A stretch of DNA of 64,000 bases, from NCBI GenBank assembly GCA_964023205.1, contig OZ026844.1, positions 32,659,326 to 32,723,325 on the forward strand. The letters are read 5' to 3'. This DNA comes from Lutraria lutraria. Its lineage: Eukaryota > Mollusca > Bivalvia > Venerida > Mactridae. The notes under the pieces were generated by a model that had not been told where the DNA came from, ran no database searches, and saw only the letters and a list, made by a program, of their open reading frames with translations. Position numbers and translations under genes: made by a program. This document shows, piece by piece, positions 50,001-60,727 of this stretch. The first letter of the stretch is position 1. Each line of letters starts with the position of its first letter.

Positions 50001-50659
50001 GTAATTGCGTTAACTTCTCCTCAGCGCTCAACAGTATCGACAGAAAATAAGACGAATGCGCACAAATTACTAAGAAATTCTCATTTATTTAAAAGTCTGG
50101 TCCTATGATTACAGTATTGTACTTTGGTTCAATATTGAGCGCAGCTTCTTGTCCTATAATTGCATTCAAATTGTATTAAATTCAATTAAGCTGAGCGCAG
50201 AAAATGTTATTGTATATTAACGATCGGGGGAAATGCTGGCGACAGGAATTGCATAAATTAAGTTCTAAATTTGCTAACGGTCTGTCGCTTTTCATGATTT
50301 CGGCAGCCGTGGCTTTAAATCAAAGAAAATAGGAACCCACATATGCTTCAGAAATCGCAAAATATCTAAGTTTTTATGGTGCATTTATCAGTGTTTTAGA
50401 ACAATGACTCGTCATTTATTGTAAACCTATATCCATCAAGAAAATACTTTGATGTGCATATAACTATGCATAATGACAAAGAACTAATTGTGGGGTGACT
50501 GCCTGGAGGTTATGTATAAAGACAGAAAATCTCATATTATTCTATAATAGAGCAGCCAGCTGAATACATTGTTTTAGTCTAGTTCTTTGAACAGCTCATA
50601 GCCAAACGAACCAAAAGCAAAATGTTAATAATTCCAGATGACTATTTCTGAGTTTCCAA
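47017..50659. other. Long AT-rich stretch without recognisable genes
   Basis: Short antisense-overlapping frames (for example 47,076-47,330 with 47,218-47,439; 48,754-49,059 with 49,019-49,282) show no family motifs. The stretch lies 3' of the receptor exon at 51,744, so an undetected small exon for the receptor's cytoplasmic tail, or its 3' UTR, could be here. Confidence 0.4.
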
Positions 50660-50886
50660 TTTGTTCAACCGTAACCATCAAAATGTTTTTTAAACCACAA
50701 TGCCCCCGGGACCTTTGAACTACTGACCTGAAAATGCACTGGTCCTGTTGTCACGAGGAACCAACATATGAAGTTTGCTGATTGTTGGTGGATGCGTTTT
50801 GATTTTATAGGCAAGGTTAGTTTGGTAAACAAACAGACAGACAGGCCAAAAAGCAATATACCCCCGATCTATCGATACAGGGTATA
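50660..50886 (+). repeat. Dispersed repeat with CAGACAGACAG block and terminal hairpin
   Basis: The stretch runs from CCACAATGCCCCCGGGACC through CCAACATATGAAGTTTG and AACAGACAGACAGGCC to CAATATACCCCCGATC and GGGTATAA. This resembles a repeat pattern I associate with bivalve genomes, with near-palindromic closing bases (TACCCC and GGGTA around ATCGAT). Only one copy is in the window, so the call rests on pattern recognition. The minus-strand frame across it (50,665-50,856) is not a gene. Confidence 0.45.
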
Positions 50887-51743
50887 AAAACTGACACAAA
50901 AGCCCGGTAGATCAAATAAGCATTACAATATGATTAAATTGTAATTAATAAGACAAAAGCCACAAATGTGTATACACAGATGAATGAACAAACTATATCA
51001 ATGGAAAGAGGTGAGGGGACACTGTACAGAGGCGTGAATAAATGACATTGCACCGATTTATGACATACGATTCCATATATGAAATCTTCTCGGACAATTG
51101 TATTCAATTAACAAGGTCGAGAGACGAGAAAACATCAATATCTTTTTCGTAAACAAATCATGTGACTACATTCTTCTCAAAATGTCTGTCTGTCATATTT
51201 TGATAATAAGAAGTAACCAATAATTTTTCATTTTCATTCCAATTATCATGAAAGGTTGTGTTGTTGTTTTAAGGAAAAGTGCAATGCCATTTCTTTCCTT
51301 AAGTTTCTGGTTTGACAAAGGGGAAAGGTTGTGTAGTACATAAACATGTGACAATAATATATAAACAACATTTGGGATTAGGTCAAAGGTATTTGTTTCT
51401 CCAACACTTAAAAAGCATGGATGAATATTTATCGTACCCAAATAAGCTTTTAAATATCTTATACTGATCGGTCTGTTAATAGTTCTTGCTAAATGTATAT
51501 TTATTTCAACTTTGATTAAAAAGACTAAATCTCGAAGTTCTATTAATTCAAATTATTCAATGTGGGTCTTGTACCTGTTAAGCTTGATTATTTGGAAAGA
51601 ATCATAATTATGAACATGGTACAAATTAAATGATAAGAAAATGTACGACATATCCTTGAAGAAAGTGATGCGTAGCTGCACCAAAGACAATATTCAGCTT
51701 ATGTTGTACAAACAAAATAAATATCAAAACAATAATTAGTTAC
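50887..51743. other. No gene recognised; 3' flank of the TM7 exon
   Basis: It begins just beyond the dispersed repeat and ends at the GT donor of the exon at 51,744. It is intronic if the receptor has a further tail exon, which the donor at 51,742-51,743 implies. Confidence 0.45.
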
Positions 51744-51897
51744 CTGTCTTTCTGTGCATAGAATTCATCATCATTGTTAGTTTTCGTACATTTTTCTCGG
51801 GTTGGAAGAAAATTATGTACATTTTCGGTGTGAAAAGACACACAAGAGCGACACTAGCACTTAAACTTATAGAAACACACAGCGTTGTAATTTGAAC
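51744..51897 (-). CDS. mGluR: Metabotropic glutamate receptor, exon with TM7 and start of the C-terminal tail
   Basis: This 154-bp exon follows a good acceptor (TTATGTTTCAG) and ends at ACAG before GTAACT. It gives 51 codons plus one base, so a further exon in phase 1 must follow. The translation starts [20 protein letters not shown] and continues with [20 protein letters not shown], which is the class C GPCR TM7 and the conserved phenylalanine-x-proline-lysine region entering the cytoplasm. It joins without gap to the exon ending GTLNSFQ at 59,652, both in phase 0. The VQ-TT-C start of TM7 and FQPEKNV after it resemble group II receptors (mGluR2/3 and insect mGluRA), which usually couple to Gi/o. 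That subgroup is inferred from remembered family features. The tail exon and stop codon were not identified. Confidence 0.92.
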
Positions 51898-52018
51898 CTG
51901 AAACATAAAAATAGAACAAAGAAATGAACATGGTCATACAAATTGTTAATTACATATATGCTTTGTTTAAAAATATACGCTTACTTAGTTTTACTTAATT
52001 TTATGCGATTTATAAATC

Positions 52019-52523
52019 CTCGGCCAAGTGTAAGCATATCACCAATGTCTGGCAAATGAAAGCATTTTACCACTCCCAGGCAAATGTAAGCATTTTTCAA
52101 TCCCCGGCCAAGTGTAAGCATTTTACTAATGTCTGGCAAATGAAAGCATTTTACCACTCCCTGGCGAATGTAAGCATTTGTCAATCCCCGGCCAAGTGAA
52201 AGAATATCACCAATGTCTGGCAAATGCAAGCATTTTACTAATCCCTAGCAAATGCAAGCATTTTCTCCGGGCGAGTGTAAGTATTTTGTCAGTTCCTACC
52301 AAAGGTAAGCGTTTTACCAATACCCGGGCAATGTAAGCGTTTTACCAATCCCCGGGCAATGTAAGCGTTTTTACCAATCCCCGGTCAATGTAAGCGTTTT
52401 ACCAATCCCCGGGCAATGTAAGCGTTTTACCAATCGCTAAGCAAATATAAGCATTTTTCCACTCTCTGGGCAAATGTAAGCATTGTAGCAATGCTTGGGA
52501 AAAGTAAGCATTTTATAAATTCT
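52019..52523. repeat. Minisatellite, about 28-bp unit, about 18 copies, trimeric higher order
   Basis: Units are built on GCAAATGTAAGCATTTTACC followed by a short AATCCCCG-like end, mostly 27-29 bp. The first seven units follow a three-unit pattern of about 84 bp (CCGGCCAAGTG.., CTGGCAAATGAAAG.., C(A/T)GGC(A/G)AATG..). Units near 52,320-52,440 form a homogeneous block with GTAAGCGTTTTACCAATCC. It starts about 120 bp upstream of the TM7 exon's acceptor. Since 84 is divisible by three, a minus-strand frame stays open through it, but no coding role is supported. Confidence 0.92.
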
Positions 52524-52593
52524 TTGGAAAGTGGGGGCATAGTTATTACCAAATCACATGGTAATTGTAATGTTAGATCAAATTAAGTAACAA

Positions 52594-53504
52594 CAAGAGG
52601 GCCATGATGGCCCTATAAATGCTCACCAGGAGAAAAGGTCATTTGGAGATTAACATTGTTGAAGTTTTCTATACGAGTCCAAGTAAGATCAAGTGACCCA
52701 TCGGGGCCGTTTTTTATCCCATGGCCATTATATGAATAGATTTAAAAGAGGTCTATTAGACAAAGCTAGATACCAAATATCTTAGCTCCAGGCCTTGTGG
52801 TTTCGGAGGATTTTTTAAAATTTCCCCCCAGGGCAGGGCTAATTTTGACCCCGGGGTCATAATTTGAACAAACCTGGTAGAGGTCCACTAGACAATGCCA
52901 CATACAAAAAATCTAGGCCTTGCAGTTTCGGAGATTTTTTAATTTTTCCTATATAAGTCTATATAAATCAAGTGACCCCCGGGGCGGGGTCAATTTTGAC
53001 CCTAGGGCAATAATTTGAACAAATTTGGTAGAGGTCCACTAGATAATGCTACATACCAAATATCTTAGCTCTAGGCTGTGTGGTTTCGAAGAAGATTTTT
53101 TAAATTTTCCTATATAAGTCTATATAAATCAAGTGACCCCCGGGGCGGGGTCAATTTTGACCCTAGGGCAATAATTGGAACAAACGTGGTAGAGGTCTAC
53201 TAGACTATGCTACACACCAAATATCTCAGCCCTAGGCCCTGTGGTTTCGGACAAGAAGATTTTTTAAGTTTTTTCTATTTGTTGCCATAGCAACCAGAGT
53301 TTTTAATGAAATTTAATTTTTTGAACAACTTTGAAAGGGGACCACCCAAGGATCATTCCAGCAAAGTTTGGTTGCAATCGGCATAGCGGTGTAGGAGGAG
53401 ATGTTGTTTTAAGTAAACATGGACGCCACGTAACGACGCACGATGGACGCAGGGCGATCACAAAAGCTCACCCTGAGCACATTCGTGCCCTGGTGAGCTA
53501 AAAA
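52594..53504 (+). mobile_element. Solo copy of the array's hairpin-ended element (911 bp) in the receptor intron
   Basis: Complete, from CAAGAGGGCCATGATGGCCC to the right stem-loop and GGTGAGCTAAAAA. It has four subrepeats with GGTTTCG blocks near 52,797, 52,926, 53,080 and 53,244; two carry the AAGTCTATATAAATCAAGTG variant instead of AAATAGAATAAACC. The right-end module is almost identical to the array's. Its left end matches the inner minus-strand element of the array units. A-rich bases flank both ends and no longer target duplication is visible. It is in reverse orientation to the receptor gene and marks the true ends of the family. Confidence 0.93.
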
Positions 53505-54150
53505 GTATCGGGTTGCGGTTAAATAAATTAGTCTCTCTTCGGCATCACAAAGGGATGTTTCGTAATGGTTTGTATTATTTTAAGTCTATATATTCTTGTG
53601 TCGTCTGTATGGTTTTGTATTGTTTGCGGGGGCCCCGTGTCGTCTGATCAGTTCCGTGTTGTTTGTATTGTTCAATGTCTGTGAAGTGTTCGTGAATATT
53701 GGCATAATCTGAGCCAGTTGTGGATATTATTATATTAGGGAAGGTCAACATTATTCCACGTGACTTTTCTTGTGAAGAAAGCTATTTCACAGGATAGATA
53801 TAAGAACAAAAATAATGATAAAACTCCGTCTACTGTATAGATCCCTGGATACGATAAGGTGTTTAAAATATCACAAATTTCGACTTCGTGATTATAATTG
53901 TTTCGTTTTTACAACAGTTTGGCAATATATGAACACATCAGACTGTGGTTACTCCTTTAGACATTTTCTGCTAATGCTCGTTAGACTCAAACAATTGATC
54001 ATGAATAACAAGTGTGAAACAGTCTATCACCATAGTGACAACCAATCGTTTCTGTTTCGCTCTAAATTACGTCTTCAACTTTCCCTTAACGAAACTTTGT
54101 TCAAATGAAATTAAGTTTAGCGTCGCGGGGCCAGACAACTAATAATAAGA
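53505..54150. other. Intronic DNA, no feature recognised
   Basis: AT-rich, with TTTGTATTGTT-like near-repeats around 53,600-53,680. A plus-strand frame of 97 codons (53,815-54,108) is antisense to the receptor gene and has no family features. Confidence 0.4.
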
Positions 54151-54320
54151 CAGTAAAACCTACAGTAAAACCTGTGGACAAAGGCCACCCTTAGGGAAGA
54201 CAAAATGTGGCCTTTATTGACAGGAGGTCGGTTAATTGTAGGTAATAAAATGTATCCTTAAAAATCAATAACAGTTTTTAATTGAATGGCCTTCTTTAAC
54301 AGAGTGCACCTTATTCGGAA
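54151..54320. mobile_element. Relic of an inverted-repeat DNA transposon
   Basis: It starts with two neighbouring copies of CAGTAAAACCT (54,151 and 54,163). CTGTGGACAAAGGCCACC then follows, with partial reverse complements at 54,211-54,233 (TGGCCTTTATTGACAGGAGG) and 54,288-54,313. CAGTAAAACC ends are common in pogo/Tigger-like and similar elements. The far end is not clear, so the right boundary is approximate. Confidence 0.45.
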
Positions 54321-55399
54321 AATATTGATACTCAATTTCAAGCACTGTAAATTGACATTCTTATTATGAACTTAAAAAACAAAATGTTAAAATATCATTA
54401 AACCTTACCTACCTTTAATAAATTTTGTAACATGAACAAAATTGCGCTCATTTTATTACAAAGTCATGTTTATTTATACTGCAATGAAAAATAGAGAAAA
54501 ATATTTTTTAGGAATACGATAAATTATTTAATGAATTGAATACTTTCATTTTATGCAATTACAAATTAAGACCACTTCAGTCATTCATTCGGAAATTTCC
54601 TTTACAGAAACAAAAGATGATTTCATTGACCAAAGGAAACATTTAATTTTAATGTGTTGGAAATCACAAAAATGAATCCGATAGAAATCAATGTTTTTCC
54701 TACCCAAAATGGCCATTGCTACCTCTAGTGCATTATACAACATGATCTGTGAATATCTTATAGCACCACGCCAATCACGGGTACAATACAACAACATCGG
54801 CGATAAACAGCGAGATTTAACGGCGGTATATATGATATACAATATGGCCACTCCAAAGAAAGACGATGAATGTGTCAAGAACTGGAACAGAACCCGTATG
54901 AGGCAGAGACACCGTCGAAGAAAAACTAAAGTCAATTTGTTAAAACTATGCAAAATAGGGATAATTTTCTGGTTCTGTGACGTATTTCAACTAATAAATA
55001 GTTTACGATACCAGTACTTAATCTGGAAGTATTTAAGCATGTGGGGCGACATTCTTGAAATGAAATTACTCATTTAAAATGCCTTTGAAAGAAGATTTAT
55101 AAGACCCGTATTTTTATGAAATTCAGAAACGATTTATTGAAAGAAAAGACAGAGAAGTTAAATACGTAAGGGGACATAAATACTTCATGCAACAAAGAAA
55201 TATCGGGTCCTGTCATATGACTGGTTAAGCGAAGGGACCCGTGAGCTAGCTTGACAGCTTCTTCACATTTGAAATTTGATCCCGAGTTGGACGCTTACAG
55301 TGTTTTGTGCCTAGGCATTACTTCGTTGTCAGTGACAAAGACATCTCAACCTCCGAGGCCACTATAGACAAGCTCGGAGTATGTTTAAATTTTAAACCA
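54321..55399. other. Intronic DNA with long antisense-overlapping open frames
   Basis: Frames of 122 codons (minus, 54,585-54,953) and 128 codons (plus, 54,691-55,077) overlap. Neither shows motifs or composition that I recognise, and both lie in the receptor intron. They are left uncalled. Confidence 0.4.
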
Positions 55400-55539
55400 C
55401 AGTACAATCTTTCCAGAGTGGCCCTCTCCTGAGCAAAACCTCCACTCAACAACAGCTGTTTTTCCCTATGGAGCATCAACCTCTCAACAACAACATAATT
55501 TTTACTCCCGAAAGGTGTTGCTTTGGACAGGTTCCATTG
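55400..55539. mobile_element. Small inverted-repeat element, copy 2 (140 bp)
   Basis: Same ends as the element at 44,522: CAGTACAATCTTTCCAGAGT on the left, and the complement of the right end reads CAATGGAACCTGTCCAAAGC. Shared inner stretches include GTGGCCCTCT, GAGCAAAACCTCCA and TCAACAACA. It is shorter than copy 1 by about 33 bp through internal loss. Both copies are non-coding. Confidence 0.65.
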
Positions 55540-58500
55540 TACTTCACATTTGTTCTTGGACATTGTACATTGTAGTTCACATTTGCTGCTTCAAATATTG
55601 ATCTTAAGACTTCTGGAACACATTTACTGATGTAATGCCTACAACCACCTAGGTTAGAACACGTAGATATTCAATTAAGGAGCTAATCTAACACGAAGTG
55701 GCATTTGATGAATGTACAACTGTCCGAATCACAGATCAAGTTACTATTAAGATCGATTAGCAATTCCAACGTTATTTTCTCAGACAAGATACCAGTAAGT
55801 GTGCATTGTATAGAAGTACGTATAGAAAACTGGAATATAAGATTTACCGAGTGATATTCCACAAAGGGGATTATCACTGATGAAACCGTCTTACTTAATC
55901 TGGTTCAACGGGAACCAGTTTACTGTCTTACTCAGATCTTGAATTTTAGATTTTGTCTTATTGATTGTCAAGTAATTGGACAATTCTGAATTTAACATAT
56001 TAGAAATTTTATCAACACTAATAGCAAATAATTGGAAAACAAATCGATCTATCTAGACATTGAAAATATTTTATAGCAATTGTAAGCTGTAAGAAATAAT
56101 GTTTTTGTTCATCGGAAAACTATTTCGAAATGAAACACAGCTGAATCTATCATAACATATATATACGTAGGTTAAGTAAACACTTTAATTCTTTCAGTCG
56201 AAAATTCCTTATTACTTTCCCCAACAGATACATCGGAATCGTTTATTTCGTGTGTAATAAGCGATACTTCAGTTTCCATTCCTAATGCGACCAGTATTTT
56301 TGTTTGGTATAGTGATGGCACCTTTCAGTCTAACTGTACATTGTGTACTGAATTCAAGTGAAAAAAGTCTGCGCAGCTAACATGAACAACAATTCGACCC
56401 AACTGTTCTTAATGCTCCATTTATAGTTAGACAATACTTATTTCTATAACCCGTATGACATTTTTCCCATTTTGAGAAAATCGCATTTGAAGTTTGGCGT
56501 AAATAAGCGAGGTACGGGTTTGTGAAATGTGGATTAACCCTATTTAGGGGAGACGGTAAATAGGTAAGTATGTTCATTGTACAAAGCTCATCGAAACGAA
56601 AAAGAATGATACCAAAATCACAATATCGCCAAAAAACTTGAAAACACATAGACACAGAACACTGAACATTCTATTCTTTAGTAAATCAAAATATCAATTC
56701 TAAAACAAAATGCGTTACATATACTTTCCGTGAAACTACTAACACCAAAGATGCCGTATGAGACGTGACAGTAACTTATAAGTTAGGAACTGTCCAAATG
56801 GGGGATCTAGCAATTGATAAGATCGATTAGCAATTTCAATATAATTTTCTCCGAGACAAGTCGATCACTAATTATAGCGTGCAACGTTCTGCTGGAACAT
56901 TTTAACCTTATGCCATACACGTATTAGTCTATACGGAGACGATAATTAGATTTATACGATAATTTGGAAAGACGCATTAGAACACTAGCGTACTCAATGT
57001 TAAAAGCTGTTATAACGGCAAATACAAGTAGTTAAGTTGACTTATGATGCTAACAACGGTCTACTAAAAGCAGAAGAGATCCTCGGTAGTCTGATGGTGT
57101 TTTTTTTACATAGGTGCAGATTTGAATGTAAAATAGTAATTTTAAAACATTAAAAATATCGTTTTTACTTGATCGACGATAGCTTTGCCTTACCACTCGA
57201 CTACGTAAATAATTATGGGTTGTTTATACAATAATACAACAGAGGGCGATTTATATGATAATATTTGTACAACAGTTTTAGTTTTTTAGTTCTTCAATGC
57301 AGAAAATGCAATAAATGTGATTTTTTCTAGATACGTGTCGGGATTTAATTCAGTCAAAAACATCCGGGTAGAACCACCGACCTCCCGTACGTCAACTGGA
57401 CAACAAACTCAAATATATATGATCTGCTTGTCCCAGGTGAGACACAGCACTGATAGGCCATTGGTTATAGTACCCACAGTGCAGGTCATTGGTTATGATG
57501 CTTAAATTCCCCTTAAAGCCCCATTAGCTTTTTGCTGTAGAAAAATATATGCAAAAACATTTAATTGTTGATATTATCCCAAGATAGTTATTACCGACGA
57601 ACAAAGCCCTTTTTCGTCTGAAAACACTCATTTCACTGCGATTTTTGCTCTTGTAAGAGCGCGTGAGGTCACTTTACTACGTGTGTATAGCATGACTGCG
57701 GGAAAACTCAGGTGTTCTATAAATAGTATTTATTTCAATGATATTGAAAAAAATACGATAGTGATTTCGGAAACATTTTTTCTTGTTATAAAGCATGCAC
57801 GGGGAGGAAAACACACAGGATTCCTCTGTTATAGAACAAACAGAAACTATTAGGACCAATACATTTATAAGCTTATGGGACTTTAAGTAGAAATGCAAAA
57901 ATGTGTATTAAAAATATTGAAATGTTCTGATGACACTCAAGGTGACAAATTGCAGGAAACTTTGATAAATATAACGAAATTATGATATTTATGAATTAAA
58001 AGGAACTTTTAAAGATCTTTTTTATAACACTTCCTTAAATAGGTACAAAATGTATAACGTGTGCTTTATTTCCGATATTTTTGGCAGTATCAAAAAGTTC
58101 AATCACAAGTCCTGTACAAAAAAGACGCTACTTATCTAAAATTCGATTAGGACGAAAATACATTTGGAAGCAGACGACATTCCATCAATACAATGACATT
58201 TTTCTTCACATTAACTCGAGAATAGAATGTATTGAAAATACCGTTCATTGTGTATGACATTAAGTACAGAAATTGATGGAACATTTGATAGAAAAATCAC
58301 TGTTCAGTGGGACACATCATGGCTTTTCTTTTCATTTCCCACACATCCATCAATATGGAATTAAAATGAATTCAGGATTATTATCCATTCCAAGTATTTA
58401 TTTGTTTCTCCCAAGGTCCATCATTTCTCAATTTTCGCCCATGAATTCCCTGTTAAATTGCCGCATTTTCCATTTTGTGACAGTTTTCTTATTCCACCAC

Positions 58501-59218
58501 CAGTCGTAATCTCATTTTAAAACCACACGGGCTTTAGAATGGAAGTATTATTGCATGTTCTTTATATGATTATTCCCTTTATTATACTTTCTTATTTCCT
58601 TGTTTAAGTCCTTAATTAAATCAACCCAGATGCAAGTACTCACAAACATGCGTGAACAAAATGCATGTCAACCATATGGACACATTTTCTTACATCGCAA
58701 CCAGTAAAGCATTATGGAGTGTGTAAAATGACGCAATAAACATTCGGGAAGAAAGTGTAGATCACATTTACAAAAGCTTATCAATAAATCCATTGTCAAG
58801 GCTTTGTCCTCATAAGAAGCAGTAATCCATATAAACTGTACTCATCTCACGTCACGTGATATTTAAAGACATAAACACAAATACTCGTATTACTCAAGAG
58901 ACGCTTGGTAGACGCATTAAACAAGAATTAAGACAGTAAAAGATATAAAATTTCAGGAGAAATGTTCACGTCCAACTAAGCAGCATGACCATCGCGTCAT
59001 TAATTTGTGTAAGGGTTGTGTTTAATGTCGCAAAGTCTATCACAGGAAACTCTTCTTTGTCCACAGTGGTTTCATGTCTTCACAGATTGTGTTCCATGAC
59101 ATAATCTCGGGTCTATCAAAAACTAACCACAATTACTTGAATCAAACCTGTCTGCATTGCCTCCGATAAATGGTGGGCCGGGAAAATTTTGCTTAGACTT
59201 CTAATGCTGACGTCAAAC
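55540..59218. other. Intronic DNA; a weak repeat pair and no exon
   Basis: Segments near 55,720-55,795 and 56,785-56,860 share AAGATCGATTAGCAATT and a following AATTTTCTC-GACAAG stretch, suggesting two old copies of an unclassified repeat. A short direct repeat with CATTGGTTAT is at 57,460 and 57,487. Nothing else is recognised. Confidence 0.4.
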
Positions 59219-59460
59219 GATTTATCCCTTGGGTTTAATTATGTCGAACAAAAAGCCAGGATCCATTAGTGACTTTGCTTAACGACGGAGGAAGACCCTA
59301 GCTGTTCACTTTGGAAGAACTATCGGCCTTCAGTAAGCCAACTGGAGAGCTTCCTTACATGGGATATTTTCTGGTCGCATGTGGGATTCGATCTTATATT
59401 GGTGCGACGCTTGTTATTACTAAAGCAAGGACCATTAAGCACTCGACCACAGAGGGCTTT
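59219..59460 (-). mobile_element. tRNA-derived SINE-like element
   Basis: Read on the minus strand it has GCCCTCTGTGGTCGAGTGCT (A-box-like tRNA region) and GATCGAATCCCA (B-box-like), about 50 bp apart. A body with AAGGAAGCTCTCCAGTTGGC and GGGTCTTCCTCC follows, and a tail with TTAAACCC before an A-rich end. This order (tRNA head, conserved body, AT-rich tail) is that of RNA polymerase III SINEs. The copy lies in the receptor intron close to the exon at 59,652. Confidence 0.65.
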
Positions 59461-59651
59461 TTTAACAAACGACTTCTTTAAGATATATGACATTAGCATA
59501 GATATTATTTATATAATTTACATAATGTGGCAATGTGAGAATTGAACTGAATAGTAAAGGTAAACTAAGGAAAAATGACCACAACTTTACGTGGAAGAAT
59601 AAAGATTATGTTGAATAATTGGATACCAATAATGAATAATAATGAACGTAC

Positions 59652-60727
59652 CTGGAATGAATTGAGAGTTCCGAAGTAAATTGGAACAAACGCTAGCCAT
59701 ATAATACACGTGGTGTACATTGCAAATCCTATGAACTTTGATTCATTGAAGTTTTCAGGAATTTTCCTTGTTATAATTGCATAATATGTACATATGATAA
59801 TAAGTATAATATTGTATATTAGTGATACAAGGAATGACAGATCCTCCGTTCTGCATTTTAATATCACTTCGTCTCTTTTGCCGTTTGGGTAATACAGCCT
59901 AGTACCTGGTGGCTCCAACACCAACCATATTATTGTAAAAATCACTTGAAGTGTCACTAGAATTAATGAAACTATAATTTGTGATTTTGGGCTAATAAAC
60001 GGAGGACGACGTGCGGACCTTCTTGCACTTTCGAATATTCTAGAAATTCGATTAGTTTTCGTGAGAAGAGATGAATAAATTATAGCAAATCCAAAACCGA
60101 CTCCAAACCTCTGAACTGCGCATGTGTATGGTGTTGGTTTGAGAATGAGTATCACGGTCATAAGGTAGCTGAACAGACATCCTGACAGAAGCATATAACT
60201 AAGTTCCCTGCCTGACGCCATGACAACAGGTGTGTCGTTATATCTAATAAATGCGAAAATCACGAACAAAGTTGCCATTATTCCAAGACCAGATAAAACT
60301 AGTGGCACGATAGAGTACACTGAATCAAACTGCATGTATTGTTCCTCCAGACTGTAGCAACCACGGCGGTGTTCGTAAGGCCATTTACCTTCACCACAAT
60401 CATTGCACGTGTATTCATCCTTTAAATATTCATACGCCTGACACTTGATACACACCCAGCAGCACATATCCCCGTCTTCACCTACATGTTTCATTTCGTC
60501 ATACTCACATGGCTGACTACATCGCGAAAATGGGAGATCTTTGGTACCTCCTGTCCATACAATTTCGTCAATGTCAAGCTGTAACTGCAATGGGCGAGAG
60601 TCCACCCAGCTTCCCACTTGTTTATATTCGTACTGTCTAAGTTCTCTGTTAAGTTGATAGTTCATAATGCTGTAACGTCCAAAGGCATCACCACTTTCTG
60701 TAAATTTCACTTCCGCTCCATAACCAT
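59652..60727 (-). CDS. mGluR: Metabotropic glutamate receptor, exon with cysteine-rich domain and TM1-TM6
   Basis: The exon is bounded by TTGTATTTTCAG and by CCAG before GTACGT; it has 2 bases plus 358 codons, so it begins inside a codon and ends in phase 0. Numbering from the first whole codon, residues 6-60 are the end of the ligand-binding lobe (ESGDAFGRYS). The nine cysteines of the cysteine-rich domain follow: 69, 73, 88, 89, 92, 95, 107, 110 and 123 (motif CCWVCIKC). TM1 is about 136-161, with RYNDTPVVMASGRELSY after it. TM2 is about 171-195, TM3 202-223 with LLTKTNRISRIF, TM4 250-271, TM5 296-318 and TM6 330-352 (TTCIIWLAFVPIYFG). Cys202 and Cys291 can form the TM3-loop disulfide. The loop RRPPFISPKSQ and KIPENFNESKF are class C hallmarks. 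The protein is a neuronal-type glutamate GPCR, probably group II-like. No frameshift is seen. The open frame past 59,652 is intron. Confidence 0.96.

Larger units (their letters stand above)
51898..59651 (-). other. mGluR: 7,754-bp intron of the glutamate receptor gene
   Basis: It is bounded by GTACGT at the high-coordinate end and TTTCAG at the low end; the exons on each side are phase 0. It is rich in repeats: a minisatellite, a solo hairpin-ended element, an inverted-repeat relic, a MITE and a SINE-like copy, all listed separately. No other exon of the receptor is expected here because the protein sequence is continuous across it. Confidence 0.88.

Noticed and set aside
51981..52229. Repetitive minus-strand protein with LPDIG-like repeats
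   Set aside because: It is the translation of the 28-bp minisatellite; the 84-bp higher-order period keeps the frame open.
54585..55077. Antisense-overlapping frames of 122 and 128 codons as a gene nested in the receptor intron
   Set aside because: Neither has recognisable family features and both strands are open over the same bases, which points to chance in low-stop sequence.
59565..59651. Extension of the receptor open frame beyond GTLNSFQ
   Set aside because: A consensus GTACGT donor follows CAG at 59,652, and the exon at 51,897 supplies the expected TM7 in the same phase. The extension is intron read-through.
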